Below are positions 54,791 through 64,000 of a stretch of DNA of 64,000 bases, piece after piece. The stretch is from assembly GCA_008000375.1 (NCBI GenBank), contig SMOI01000021.1, positions 81,689 through 145,688 on the forward strand, in the 5' to 3' direction. Source of the stretch: Poteriospumella lacustris (lineage: Eukaryota; Sar; Chrysophyceae; Chromulinales; Dinobryaceae). A program made the position numbers and the translations under genes. The number at the start of each line of letters is the position of its first letter. Position 1 is the first letter of the stretch. A model generated the notes under the pieces. The model saw only the letters and a list, made by a program, of their open reading frames with translations. It was not told the origin of the DNA and did not search any database.

Positions 54791-55464
54791 TCAGGCGGGT
54801 TGAATCACGATGAAGCATGGCGCCGCATATTCCAAGGACGACTTGATCTCCTTTCGCAAATCCGGATCTTCAATGGTTGCACACATTCCTTCAACCACAT
54901 CGTCCATGATCTGAGGGATGAAGTAGTGACCGACTCCTCCCTCTCCAATGCGAAAAAGAGATGGCACAGCACCTTCAGGCGGCTGTGTATAGACGTGGGG
55001 ATCAATAAAATGGCCCAACTTGCCTTCAATAGCATCCATACATACAATCATTCCCCCTGTTATTAGTACAATGACCTTTGGATCGGCCATTTGATTCATT
55101 TCCTCAATAGCGACATCCAGAGCAGTGAAGTTTGTTGGGACGAACATCTTCATTTCACACGAGTATTTGTGGCGAAAGTACTCCGTGATCCAGGCAGCGT
55201 CAGCAAATGCCAATCGGCCATCTTTATTCTTCGTGTCGAACCCCATCTCCATCAGTTCTTTATCGATGTCTTCAAAATTAACGTGAACGTCGAAGAGCAA
55301 CGACGCGATGGTTTGCATCACCCTCCATCCACAGCCCCAACCACGATCGTCTACGCCATCGCAATTGTACCAATACACGCGCTTATACTCGCTTAAGTAA
55401 ATTCGTTCCATTTCTTGTGCTTGGCGTCGGATATACTGATACCATTCGTTGTAATCGGAGTACA
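54791..55464 (-). CDS. UFM1-specific protease-like (peptidase C78 fold), 5' end unresolved
   Basis: An open stretch of about 224 codons with the landmarks of the C78 family. YNCDGVDDRGWGCGWRVMQT carries the nucleophile Cys in GWGCGWR, and GHFIDPHVYT carries the Asp-Pro-His catalytic pair. These cysteine proteases mature the ubiquitin-like modifier UFM1 and remove it from targets such as ribosomal protein uL24 at the ER. At about 220 residues it is compact, nearer UFSP1 than the longer UFSP2. The frame opens after an acceptor-like ACAG at 55465, with an in-frame stop just beyond, so a first exon may be missing; otherwise the internal ATG at 55411 starts the protein. Catalytic assignment to UFM1 rather than another substrate is from the family only. 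Confidence 0.7.
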
Positions 55465-55802
55465 CTGTAATGCCGTTCAAGAAACACGTTCATGAAGTAG
55501 AGGAGCAGCCGCGTTTGAGAAGGAAGTCAATCACGCTACGACCTATATTTTACCTCTGGCTTGCTTGGAGCCCAAGCAGTACTATGGGAAATTAATGTTT
55601 GATACTTGCGGTATCAACGTATCAACCTTCCGAACCGAACCGTCTCACCGTCTCATGGAATGGGGAACGTTCACAGGTTTGTTCAAAATAATGTAACGGC
55701 TTTGATTGAGACCATTGACGTCGATCGAAGAAGACCAAGAAGATGTGTGCGAGACTCAAAGAACACTGAGGTTAGAAAATTAAAGTATTGCCGGGAGTCG
55801 TC
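55465..55802. promoter_or_regulatory. Divergent region, protease-like gene / ankyrin-RING gene
   Basis: About 340 bp between head-to-head genes. A missing first exon of the protease-like gene may lie here; a donor-like GTAAAA is visible on the minus strand near 55555, but no matching ATG-bearing exon was found. Confidence 0.35.
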
Positions 55803-57305
55803 ATGACGGATATATCCTTCGTCGATAGCATCGACCGGCTCAAGGTAATGAATTTTTTCGACCCATTCCGTGCGCAAAAAATGTGACTTTGTCTGCTGCC
55901 ATATTCTGTACAGGAATCATTCCTCTGGGCCGCTGCTCAGCAGGGAAATACTCAAGATTGTGAGGCTCTCATCAAAATTGGTGCGGATATAAATTGGCGG
56001 AATCCTGATGGCGATACTCCGCTGTTAGCTGCATGTCGCAGGGGGCACACGGAAACGGTGGCTTTTCTATTACAAAACGGGGCCAGTGTGAATATCACCG
56101 GCGGGAGAGACAAGAATTCTGCCCTTCACATTGCGGCATTGCGAGGGGACGAGGCAGTGGTTGACGCTCTTCTACGTGCGAACGCCGACACCACCGCTCG
56201 CAATGGGAGCGCGCAAACCCCGTTGGACATCGCTAATGCCAAGGGCCACCGGCAAGTGTATTCCCGCCTCATGCGAAACGATCGATCTGGGCTAAATACT
56301 CGTCTTCCAACGTCTAATGCCGTTCTCGGCGGACCAATCGCTCGGCAAGAGCTTCCCGCCTTGGCCGCCACCTCAGTTGCATCGTCAACGACGTCGTTGT
56401 CCGCCGATCAAGCCGCCGAAATGCGGCGAAAATCTGCCCTCGATAAGGTCGCGCAAAGAGTCGCAAAGCAAATTGGGGAGGGTCCTCCTTTGTCGCCCAA
56501 TTCGTTGGCGAAAGCAGAAACGCCGTCGTCCTCGTCGACCATTCCACCGTTGAAGCGCGAGAGCAGTGCCGCCGCCAAACTGCGAGACGAACAAAACTCC
56601 AAACTAACGCAAGCGGAAATGAAAGAAGAAGGACCAAGAAGTGGCTCCAGCAGTCTACGAAGCTCTCGTGATAGCCCATTGCCCTCGACGACGGTGAAAG
56701 GTGACCGACCGTCCTCGACGATGGGTTCCTCGTCGAGTGCCTCATCGTCGTCCTCCAGTGGCTATCAACTATACAACCCGCAACAACAGCATCAGCAACA
56801 ACTGTATGAAGACCAACAACAGCAGATTAACGCCCTTCTGAAGCTGTTAGACGCCGAACAGCAGCAGAAGCGTTTGCTGGAGTCCAAGCTGGAGACATTC
56901 GTGCGCCAGAACAAACAGCTGATCGAAGAGTTCAACATCGTCCATCAGTCTCGCATGACGCTGGAAGAATCCAACGCTGAACTCCATCGTACAATCAATC
57001 GTTTACAAGCCCATCCAAGTGTTGTGGATGCCATGACGGAGCTGGAAGACATTGAAGCGCTGGCGTCGGACCTCAAGCGGGCGCTGAGCAAGGTCGAGGC
57101 GCGCAAAGAAATCCTCGTGAGGAATCAATTGGAAAGTCAACGAGAACAGCGGCTATGTGTGATATGCTGTGAGAAAGAGAAGTGCGTGGTCCTCTTGCCG
57201 TGTCGGCATCTCTGTTTATGTGCCGCGTGCTCTCGAGACGACCGCCTGACGCAGTGCCCGCTGTGCCGCGACGACATCGCCCATAGAATCAACGTGTATG
57301 CTTGA
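55803..57305 (+). CDS. Ankyrin-repeat RING-finger protein (probable E3 ligase)
   Basis: Exons 55803-55844 and 55914-57305 (69-nt intron, phase 0) give 477 residues. Ankyrin repeats fill residues about 15-120 ([22 protein letters not shown], then [16 protein letters not shown], then [18 protein letters not shown]). A Ser/Pro-rich middle and a Gln-rich stretch lead into a coiled coil (about 255-410). The C-terminus is a C3HC4 RING of the XIAP/MYLIP kind: [23 protein letters not shown], then CSRDD, then [12 protein letters not shown] proteins of this plan are E3 ubiquitin ligases whose ankyrin part recruits targets. Substrate unknown. The RING resembles that of the partial protein at the right end of the window. 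Confidence 0.9.
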
Positions 57306-58016
57306 TATCTCGGTGCAAAGCTTCTCCGCGCAGTAGCTCTCTCGCAGTACTTGCGCTTTTGTATATTTCCGCTGCCTCTCGATTGCTGCTTCCTCACTGT
57401 AAATTGTAAATGTCCCGTGAGTATCTTGCCAAAGGAGTTGAAGAGGAGACCGGGTTCGAGAGAGCCTAAAGGTGTTTTAGGTTGTTTATAGATTGTTTGA
57501 GCACTACAGAGGTCTACAAACTATAAAGGGGGGGAACAAAGTCGTCAGCCGCAAGGCCGAACATAACGTGTCATATGAGATGCTGATCTCGCCTCGCTTC
57601 GCCTTAACGCCTTATTCTGACATTTAATTTGTTCGTGTGCGCGTAATCTGAGAAACTCAGTAACACTAACCAAGAGATTTCACAGTCTTGACAACGAAGC
57701 TACTGGTCTGCAAATTTCAAGCCGATAACCCATAAACCATAAACCATTAACCATAAACCATAAACCATAAACCATAAACTATAAACCGCCTCGGATAACG
57801 ATTTGTACTAAAGTTCGCTCGATCTTCGTGATACACTATGTTAATAAAATGAACTTGATGTACTTAATACATGAGAGTCCTCGCGAAGTTTCGCCGTCCC
57901 CGTCCCCATCGATACGAGAATCACATGAATGGCACTGATATGCCACAACAATCAGAACAAAAAACAAGCTCTCTGAATCTTCATAATAGCATTGAAGGGA
58001 GAATCCTTTTTTGAGA
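57306..58016. other. Intergenic, holds a 7-bp repeat
   Basis: About 710 bp between two plus-strand genes. No coding frame. It holds the TAAACCA-type array listed separately. A GGGTTCGA near 57450 looks like a tRNA B box, but no cloverleaf could be folded around it. Confidence 0.5.
57732..57787. repeat. Eight 7-bp units, ATAAACC, telomere-like
   Basis: Eight consecutive 7-mers: ATAAACC, with one ATTAACC and one ATAAACT variant. On the other strand the unit is GGTTTAT, one base from the TTTAGGG-type telomere repeat. The array is interstitial and short. Confidence 0.9.
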
Positions 58017-58665
58017 ATGGCAGCTGAAAACATCAATGGATTGATCAGCAAGGCGGGCTGCTTCTGCCTCAACGAGAAGGCGGCCAGTCATCCCTTCTCG
58101 AATCTCTTTGCTCCAGATCATTCAGCGTTCTTGGAAAGCGATGCTGACGAGCAGCTTTTGATTACCATCTCTTTCAACCAAACTGTATCGCTGAAGAACC
58201 TCGTCTTTCATCTCCCCACCGACGAGACGTGCCCGCAATCAGTGAAACTGTACCTCAACCAGCCATCGTTGGGGTTTTCAGATGCAAATGGTAAGCGCCG
58301 TTCGTAGAAATCTCTGCTCACCTGGTCATTCTAATGAGAAGGTGGTGATGAATGAACAATGTGCCTTTAGACATGCCCGCGACGCAGGCGCTGACGCTGT
58401 CTCCCTCCGACTCCGTCGAGCAGCCCGTGCAACAGAACTTGTCTGCTGCGAAATGGCAGCGAGTGGACAGCATTACTATCTTCGTAGAGAACAACCACGG
58501 TGCCGAAACCACAGTCATCCATGGACTGAAGATCTTCGGTGTGCCCATCCACGGCACCAACGTGTCCGAGATCCACAAGCAGTACGTCTCCTATTCCAAT
58601 CTACCACTCTCATCTGCAACGACTAACCGTTTATGTACCTGTGTAGACGTGCTGAGGATCATTAA
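58017..58665 (+). CDS. PITH-domain protein (PITHD1/TXNL1 C-terminal type)
   Basis: Exons 58017-58290, 58371-58581 and 58647-58665 (introns 80 and 65 nt) give 167 residues, almost all PITH domain. It begins CFCLNEKAASHPFSNLF, contains FLESDADEQLLITISF and VSLKNLVFHLP, then CPQSVKLYLNQPSLGF, and in exon 2 VDSITIFVENN and LKIFGVPIHGTNVSEIHK. The PITH domain occurs in TXNL1, where it contacts the proteasome lid, and in free-standing PITHD1. No thioredoxin domain is present, so this is the free-standing type. The tiny last exon encodes seven codons (QRAEDH plus stop); it is chosen because it gives the short charged ending usual in the family. Confidence 0.87.
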
Positions 58666-58998
58666 ACCCGCCACAGAAAGCGATGCACTTAGTGTTGTAG
58701 CCTTTGTAGTGTTCGTTTGTACAGTCTCCTAACCGTTGGTGGCCAGCGGGGGCTTCGCTGCCCGCTGCTGCCGCTCTCTCCGACAACCGGTGTGCGTTGA
58801 TCTCCAAAACGTCTTGCAGCCACGAGGCACCGATCAGCATGGAAATAAAAGGCGAACCACATGAAGCGCACTAGCCCATATCGGTGCGATGCGGTGCAGT
58901 ACAAGCGACCTTCAGTGGAGTCGTCGCACCTCCCACGGTACCGCCTCTCGGGGGGAACCGTCTCGCCTCGCCAAGCACATATAGGTCCCGTATTATCA
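58666..58998. other. Convergent 3' flanks, no gene seen
   Basis: About 330 bp between the PITH-protein stop (+) and the XPF stop (-). No protein-like frame or defined signal. Confidence 0.4.
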
Positions 58999-61900
58999 CT
59001 AAGAACGCTGGGTGAAGAAAGCGCGTAGTTTCTTCGCGTTGCCAGGGCCCACCAGCGGTGCCAGCTGCGCTTCTGTCAGCGTCGTCAGCGTGGCCAGGTC
59101 GCGGACGTGGTGCATCACGTCGCGGAAGTTGTGCACGTTGATGCCCGGTAGCGACAGAAGCATTTCCTGCGCGGTCAGACGGGCATCTGGCAAGGCGGTG
59201 GTTGACGAGGAGTTCGCTATCGGCTCGTCGCCGGGTCCATCGATGTTTTCCAATGCGGAACCCACCGTCACCGCCTTGTCGATGTCCGCTTCGTCGTGCT
59301 TCGCGGCGATCGTCTTGAATATGGCCACCGTTTGCTGTGGCGACCGTGACCACAGAATGCGCAGATGCGGAAAAGACTGAGCGAGCAACACCAGCTTCGA
59401 GACGATCGAATTCGGTGATATGTCTGCGCCGAGATCGCCGGTCGTCGTGAGGCAAAACGGCTTGTCGGGCTGGAACTCGATCAGCAGACACGGGTGGCGA
59501 TAGTACCGACTCATCGCTTCCGCCTGGTTGTACAGCCGACCGGAGGCGAACGATTGGAACAAGTCCGAGATGCCCTTGCGTTCCACACAGATCTCTGGCG
59601 CCAACACGTAGTCGCCGATGTACAGCGTCCGGGGCACGACCTGCCACTGCTGCGTGACGTGCAGCAGCGACGGCAACGTCGAGCGAAACTCGCGCACGTC
59701 GACGACGATTTTCTTGCGTTTGCTTGGCGGCAGAGGGAGCATCGTCGAGGCCGCCATCGATGTGCCGATGGGCAGCCCCGACATCGCCGAGGCCGACGAC
59801 GATGAGGCACCGTCGTGGTGGTGCGCCAGGGCACGCGAGTCCATCGTCAGCGACGCGTCCACCTGCAGCGCCGCCTGGATGTCGAACGGGTTGTCGGGCA
59901 AGGACACCACGAGATGCTCCTTCGTCAGGATCAACGACTCGAAGGCGGTTTTCTCCTTCGCCAATGCCGCCACGTACCGATGCTCTTCCGCGCTGCCCTC
60001 TACAACACCGACGATGCACGTGAGCACACCGCAACGAGGAGGCGCTGCGACAACGATAGAGAGCTCTTACCGTAGGCCAAGAAGTACACGCGGACAGGAG
60101 GCTGCGTTACCGCCATCGACGACTGGTAAGCCTCGATCTGGCGGATAATGCGCACGTCCGCGTCGTACAGCACAATGCTCGCCGGCTGCACGTCGCGCAA
60201 CAGCGACCAGGACTCGCGTAGCTGATGATGCGTCGTCACGTGCACGATCAGCTCGTCGGAGGTATCCACAAAGCGCGCTGCTTGCGGTGGGCGGTGACTT
60301 CGCGTGCCGTCGTTGTCCTCGTCCAGGTCGATGAGCTCAACGTCGTCGCTGCGCTCGGTCGGCGTGACGGCGGGTCGCTTGCGGTCAGAAGCAGATGGCT
60401 TCGCAGCAGCAGACCGACTGGCTCCTCGCCCGGCCGGCGTCTTGCTGCTGCTGCTTGATGGACCCAGCGACGCTCGACTTTTCTTTGCGGAAGCACTTGC
60501 ATGGGGCCCATCGTCGTCATCGTTGCTGCCGTCGTCGTCCATCGGTCGGTCGACCGCCAGCGCGCCACTGCCGCCGCCACCGTCGTCGTCGTCGATGTCG
60601 GCGAGGTCGATGACGTTGTCGACGTGCTCCAGCGGCACCGCGGCAGCTGCTTCTTCAACAAGTTTCCGTCGCTTCGCAGCGACCTCTTCAGTGGAAATCG
60701 CCTCTCGTTTGACACCGCTGACCGCTGCGACGTCGTCATCGTCCGCTGCAATGGCCACCTGCCGCAGGGACCACCCGCCGTGCCGCTGCGACGCTACCGG
60801 CGGAGACAACTTTAGCACGCGCTCTTGGAGCAGTAGCATCTGTGTCTCCAGTGGCAGTCGCTTGACGTCCGCCTCCGACAGGCCTAGGTCACAGAAGCCG
60901 CCTTTGGCGTCGTTTGCCTCGTCCGGCGCAGCAGTGGCCGCCCCGGCTGCGGCTTCGCCTCCTTGTTGCAGCAGCCCGGAGACATTACGCTCGGAAAACA
61001 GCTCTTGGGCGGCGTCTTTGTCCTGGTTGGGTCCGGCGGTGTATCCCGGAGGAGCTGTCGCAGCTGCGGCAGATGCTGGTGCACCAGGACGACCAGTTCT
61101 GCTGCTGCCGCCCGTCGACCGACTGCTGCGGTGGCTTTTCCTGCGCACCTCGGCGCACTGCTGGCTGACAAACCATCGATACCGCCCGTCCATGACGTAT
61201 TTGGTGCCGTGGATCAGGCAGTCTCGCAGCTGCGATGCGGCCAGTTCATCACGAGCGATCAACAAAACGCGACCAGCGTTCAGCGGCATCGCTGACCGAG
61301 CCGTTGCTGTTGTCTCTCGACCGTTGCCAGCCGCTGACCCTCGTTGGGTGAGGAAGTCCTCTCGAATTTCTTTCATAATCTGCATCAGCGCGTTCCATTT
61401 CGGCGGGCATTCTAAAGGAAAAGCGATGCGATGCGATGCGATCACCTCGCGTACGGTGTATCAGTGCAGCGTCAGTTGGCGACGTACCTAGAACGGGGCT
61501 CAAGACGCTGTCCATATGTAGCTGCGTTGTGACTTGCTTCATCGCTTGAAAGACACCTATTCCATGGGGAAGGACAAGCACCGCGTCAGTTCGCAAGCAA
61601 AGCGAGTGGAGCACCACTGGCGGTGGACGTACGTGGATTTTGACTGAAAAACACCTTCGCCTTGGCCTTCGGCTGCACTTGGTGCACTCGCGCCTTCGCG
61701 TGCTGGAAAATCATATTGGCGGCATCCGTTGTGAGCCTATCCATATAGTAACATGCACGTCATGGAAAGACAGGCGAAAGTCATCGAGGGAACACGCAGA
61801 GGACGTACCATAGGGCGGGCGTCGTCTGCGCCGACGACGTCGCGTGCAGCTTCAGCAGGAGATAGTAGAAGGAAAAGGCATCGTAGCGAATCAAATAATC

Positions 61901-62902
61901 CAACAGCTTTCGCAGCACCCCCATATCGCTGATCAAAGCTTTAACGCGGAAGGAGATGCGGTGCCATTCCGGGTCGAGGTGGTGGCGAATGGTGTGGTCG
62001 AAGCTCGCGAAGAGCCCGTTCTCCAACGTCATGATCTCCCCGTCCAACGTCGGGCACGCCTTCTTCAATTCCGTCAAACACGTATTGAGACACACCAAAA
62101 TTGCATTCTGAATAGCACGCATATTCGCCGTGAGCTGCATTTTGATCTCGATGACCTCTGGTTGGGGTCGCCCTTCGATCGATTGGGCGATTTCCAAGCG
62201 AAACCGTGGCCATAGATGCAACTTCTTCACGTAGAGCGTGCGCATGATACGTTCAATGCGACCAAATCCACCCTGCATCATCTCCGGTTCTTCTGAAAAC
62301 GCCTTGATGAAGCCACTGCGGTTGTTGTCCCGAAACACGCGGATGACGAAGGACTCGATCGACGTTTCAGAAATTCTGTTGTTTTGGTAGAAAATGCACG
62401 AAATTGAGCAGCTGCCCGAATGACAGTAAGAAATTCATTTCTCTCTACCTGTGCGCATCATAGATCAGGAGGCCGCTGATGCGAAGAGGGTCCAAAGTGC
62501 CGTCGAGTAAATCGACGATGAGGATGCGGGTGGTAATGAAAAAGCATCCCCCTCCTGCGTACATCTCTGTGCGCTCTTGTGAAGTGACTTCATTATTTAT
62601 TATCTACGGTATCATTGGTCGCTTGAGCTCCCATCAGGCCACCACTACATGAGGAGACATCGACCTACCTTTGGCAGCAGGTCAGGCATGCCGCCGTCGC
62701 TGATAATCGCTGTACGAATGCTCCGTTCTTTCCCACCCGCATTGATACACAGAACCAAGTCCCTTCGTCGATTGAGGGGTTGTTCAGCATAGAGACGCAA
62801 AAACTTCCCACATAACGCCTCCAAACCCAACCCCTTTCCCAGCACCAGCAGGCCATCATCACGATGCAACTCCTGGAAACTACATTGCAAGTAGTCCTCC
62901 AT
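58999..62902 (-). CDS. ERCC4: XPF/ERCC4 structure-specific DNA endonuclease
   Basis: Six exons, 62902-62669, 62603-62449, 62375-61809, 61736-61633, 61411-60071 and 59999-58999, join in phase to give 1,133 residues; the 221-nt intron before exon 5 is long for this window. The N-terminal degenerate helicase-like half matches XPF throughout: DDGLLVLGKGLG, TTRILIVDLL, YDAHR, FRDNNRSGFIKAF, IERIMRTLYVKKLHLWPRF and DHTIRHHLDPEWH. A disordered, acidic segment of over 300 residues follows. The nuclease domain has VDVREFRSTLP, GDYVLAPEICVERKGISDL (catalytic ERKxxxD, about residues 940-946) and GRLYNQAEAMSRYYRHP; a C-terminal helix-hairpin-helix pair (LPGINVHNFRDVMHHV) ends the protein. With ERCC1, XPF cuts 5' of lesions in nucleotide-excision and crosslink repair. 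Confidence 0.95.
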
Positions 62903-63253
62903 CTCTCGCTGATTAAAACAGCACAAACTTGCAGAGGAGGTATTTCACTGCTCTCTGTTGTGATGGGAGAAGCATCTAGATGGACCTGAACCAGAGCTCA
63001 GCTGGACATGTGACTTCTTCGTTCGCGTCATCGTCGTGCTTTGTCGTCGTCATCATCATCAGCCGTCTTACTAGCAGGGAGAAGTTCCAACACCTCCAAA
63101 GATGCAGGATAATAAGTGCAGCGACAGATACAGCGACTTCTTCTGGACTTCGATCGGGTTGGATTCCATCGACAATTGATCACAACTGTATTGATCGATA
63201 TTGGACGAAACCACCAATTCGTATCTGAGTCGAATTTAAGCCAGTCAAAAGAA
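62903..63253. promoter_or_regulatory. Divergent promoter XPF / zinc-finger RING gene
   Basis: About 350 bp between two head-to-head genes. No convincing frame was found. Promoters for both genes are expected here. Confidence 0.4.
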
Positions 63254-64000
63254 ATGTCGGCATCGTTGGAGAATGAACTAGAGTGGCAACCGGAGCAACA
63301 GCGTTTTTTCACTGTCTGCAACCACCGACATCCTCTCATCTGTCTCTCGGCATCATCGATCGATGCGGTTTGTGATTGCTGTAGAGAGCGACTCGACCGA
63401 CAAGCCGACATAAGCTCCAATACTGTGTCGTTTTACACTTGTCAGCGATGCACCTTCAACCTCTGCGGGGATTGCTTTCAAGAAAACCGAGAAATCTGCA
63501 CCCGTATCACAGGAAGCGATGATCCTTTCGCTGGCCAAGCGCGCAGAGCTCCAGCACCTCCATTACCATCGGTACCAGTGGTAGAGGACCAATTAGACAT
63601 TCACAACCCATACACAGCACGAAAGCCGTTGTTGCTGTCGTATATCGAGCCTCATTTAGAAGCAGAAGATAAGGAGACGCTGCTCCAGCGCATTTCTCAG
63701 CTCAATCTCGAATTGAAAGCGCAAAAGGATACTGTTCAGCGCTTACAAAAGCAAGAAGACAGCTTGAGAAAGTCGTTGGAGCTTGAACGCAGAACTCGCA
63801 GTGAAGTGCAATCAAAGTACGATCGTCTGAGAGGAGCGGATGAGGCTATCTCCGGCTTGAACATGGAAGAACTGCTACTACTGGAGGGGGAAGTGGTATC
63901 AGTATTGACCAAACTATCTGAGCGAAAGCAGCAGCTTCTCCGACGGACGACCTCCGAGCTCCTGTGCGTGGTCTGTTTGGACGAGCCGAAGCGTATCATG
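63254..64000 (+). CDS. DC1-like zinc finger, coiled-coil, RING protein (cut by window end)
   Basis: An open frame of 249 codons that runs off the right edge. The N-terminal part (about residues 20-80) is a Cys/His zinc finger of the DC1/C1-like type: CNHRHPLIC, CDCCRERL, CQRCTFNLCGDC. A short Pro-rich linker leads to a predicted coiled coil (about 135-235) with Leu/Glu/Gln/Lys heptads. The last visible residues, LLCVVCLDEPKRIM, are the first two Cys of a RING finger of the same kind as the ankyrin-RING protein 6.7 kb to the left. The whole is probably an E3 ubiquitin ligase. The ATG is the first in the frame and lies 350 bp from the divergent XPF start. The C-terminal part is outside the window. 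Confidence 0.75.
   Translation, partial: MSASLENELEWQPEQQRFFTVCNHRHPLICLSASSIDAVCDCCRERLDRQADISSNTVSFYTCQRCTFNLCGDCFQENREICTRITGSDDPFAGQARRAPAPPLPSVPVVEDQLDIHNPYTARKPLLLSYIEPHLEAEDKETLLQRISQLNLELKAQKDTVQRLQKQEDSLRKSLELERRTRSEVQSKYDRLRGADEAISGLNMEELLLLEGEVVSVLTKLSERKQQLLRRTTSELLCVVCLDEPKRIM

Noticed and set aside
57430-57500. Possible tRNA gene (GGGTTCGA resembling a B box)
   Set aside because: No acceptor or anticodon stem could be formed around it.

Overview
This is a eukaryotic nuclear window. Genes are split by GT-AG introns that are mostly 60-80 nt long, there are two Pol III tRNA genes with T-run terminators, and neighbouring genes lie on both strands 100-600 bp apart. The organism is most likely a free-living, flagellated protist. 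CFAP20DC-like, WDR31-like and WDR92/DNAAF10 genes point to a motile cilium, and a nuclear complex I PSST subunit with a transit peptide points to aerobic mitochondria. A giant surface protein with long Pro-Thr-Ser linkers, and a YbeY protein whose presequence looks like a bipartite plastid signal (Phe at +1 after an Ala-Gln-Ala cleavage site), hint at a photosynthetic or secondarily plastid-bearing stramenopile. That placement is an inference, not proven. No mobile element, CRISPR array or rRNA was recognised.

Layout: 0.2-2.5 kb CFAP20DC-like (-). 3.0-14.7 kb giant REJ/discoidin multi-pass protein (+) with an 873-bp tandem repeat. 15.4-16.2 kb secreted DOPA-4,5-dioxygenase-like (-). 16.4 kb tRNA-Glu. 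16.6-17.9 kb WDR31-like (+). 18.1-19.2 kb SAP/PIP-box protein (-). 19.5-20.7 kb YEATS protein (-). 21.2-22.2 kb WDR92 (-). 22.6-23.5 kb NDUFS7/PSST (+). 23.7-25.7 kb unknown four-exon gene (-). 25.9-29.0 kb DDX24/MAK5 helicase (+). 29.3-30.6 kb YbeY (+). 30.6-36.3 kb a strand-skewed region without a credible gene. 36.3-41.0 kb two head-to-head histidine-kinase/receiver paralogues. 43.0-43.5 kb a secreted DUF2778/Tlde1-like peptidoglycan enzyme (+). 44.1 kb tRNA-Thr. 44.3-45.2 kb orphan membrane protein (+). 45.4-48.2 kb LRRC40 (-). 48.6-50.2 kb acyltransferase-3 (+). 50.2-52.1 kb convergent strand-skewed flanks meeting at a perfect hairpin. 52.1-54.0 kb membrane-anchored sulfatase (-). 54.8-55.5 kb UFM1-protease-like (-). 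55.8-57.3 kb ankyrin-RING (+). 58.0-58.7 kb PITH protein (+). 59.0-62.9 kb XPF/ERCC4 nuclease (-). 63.3 kb to the end: a zinc-finger/coiled-coil/RING protein cut by the window edge.

Most genes are housekeeping and do not form a functional cluster. The parts that stand out are the Tlde1-like enzyme, which looks bacterial in origin but has a eukaryotic intron and signal peptide; the histidine-kinase pair, in which the ATP-binding domain has decayed while the receiver is intact; and the long pyrimidine-skewed flanks that follow the sense of the upstream gene and carry a recurring CATTCGTT word.

All exon joins were made by eye from splice signals, reading phase and family similarity. The 5' ends of the giant gene, the receiver-only paralogue and the UFM1-protease-like gene are uncertain.
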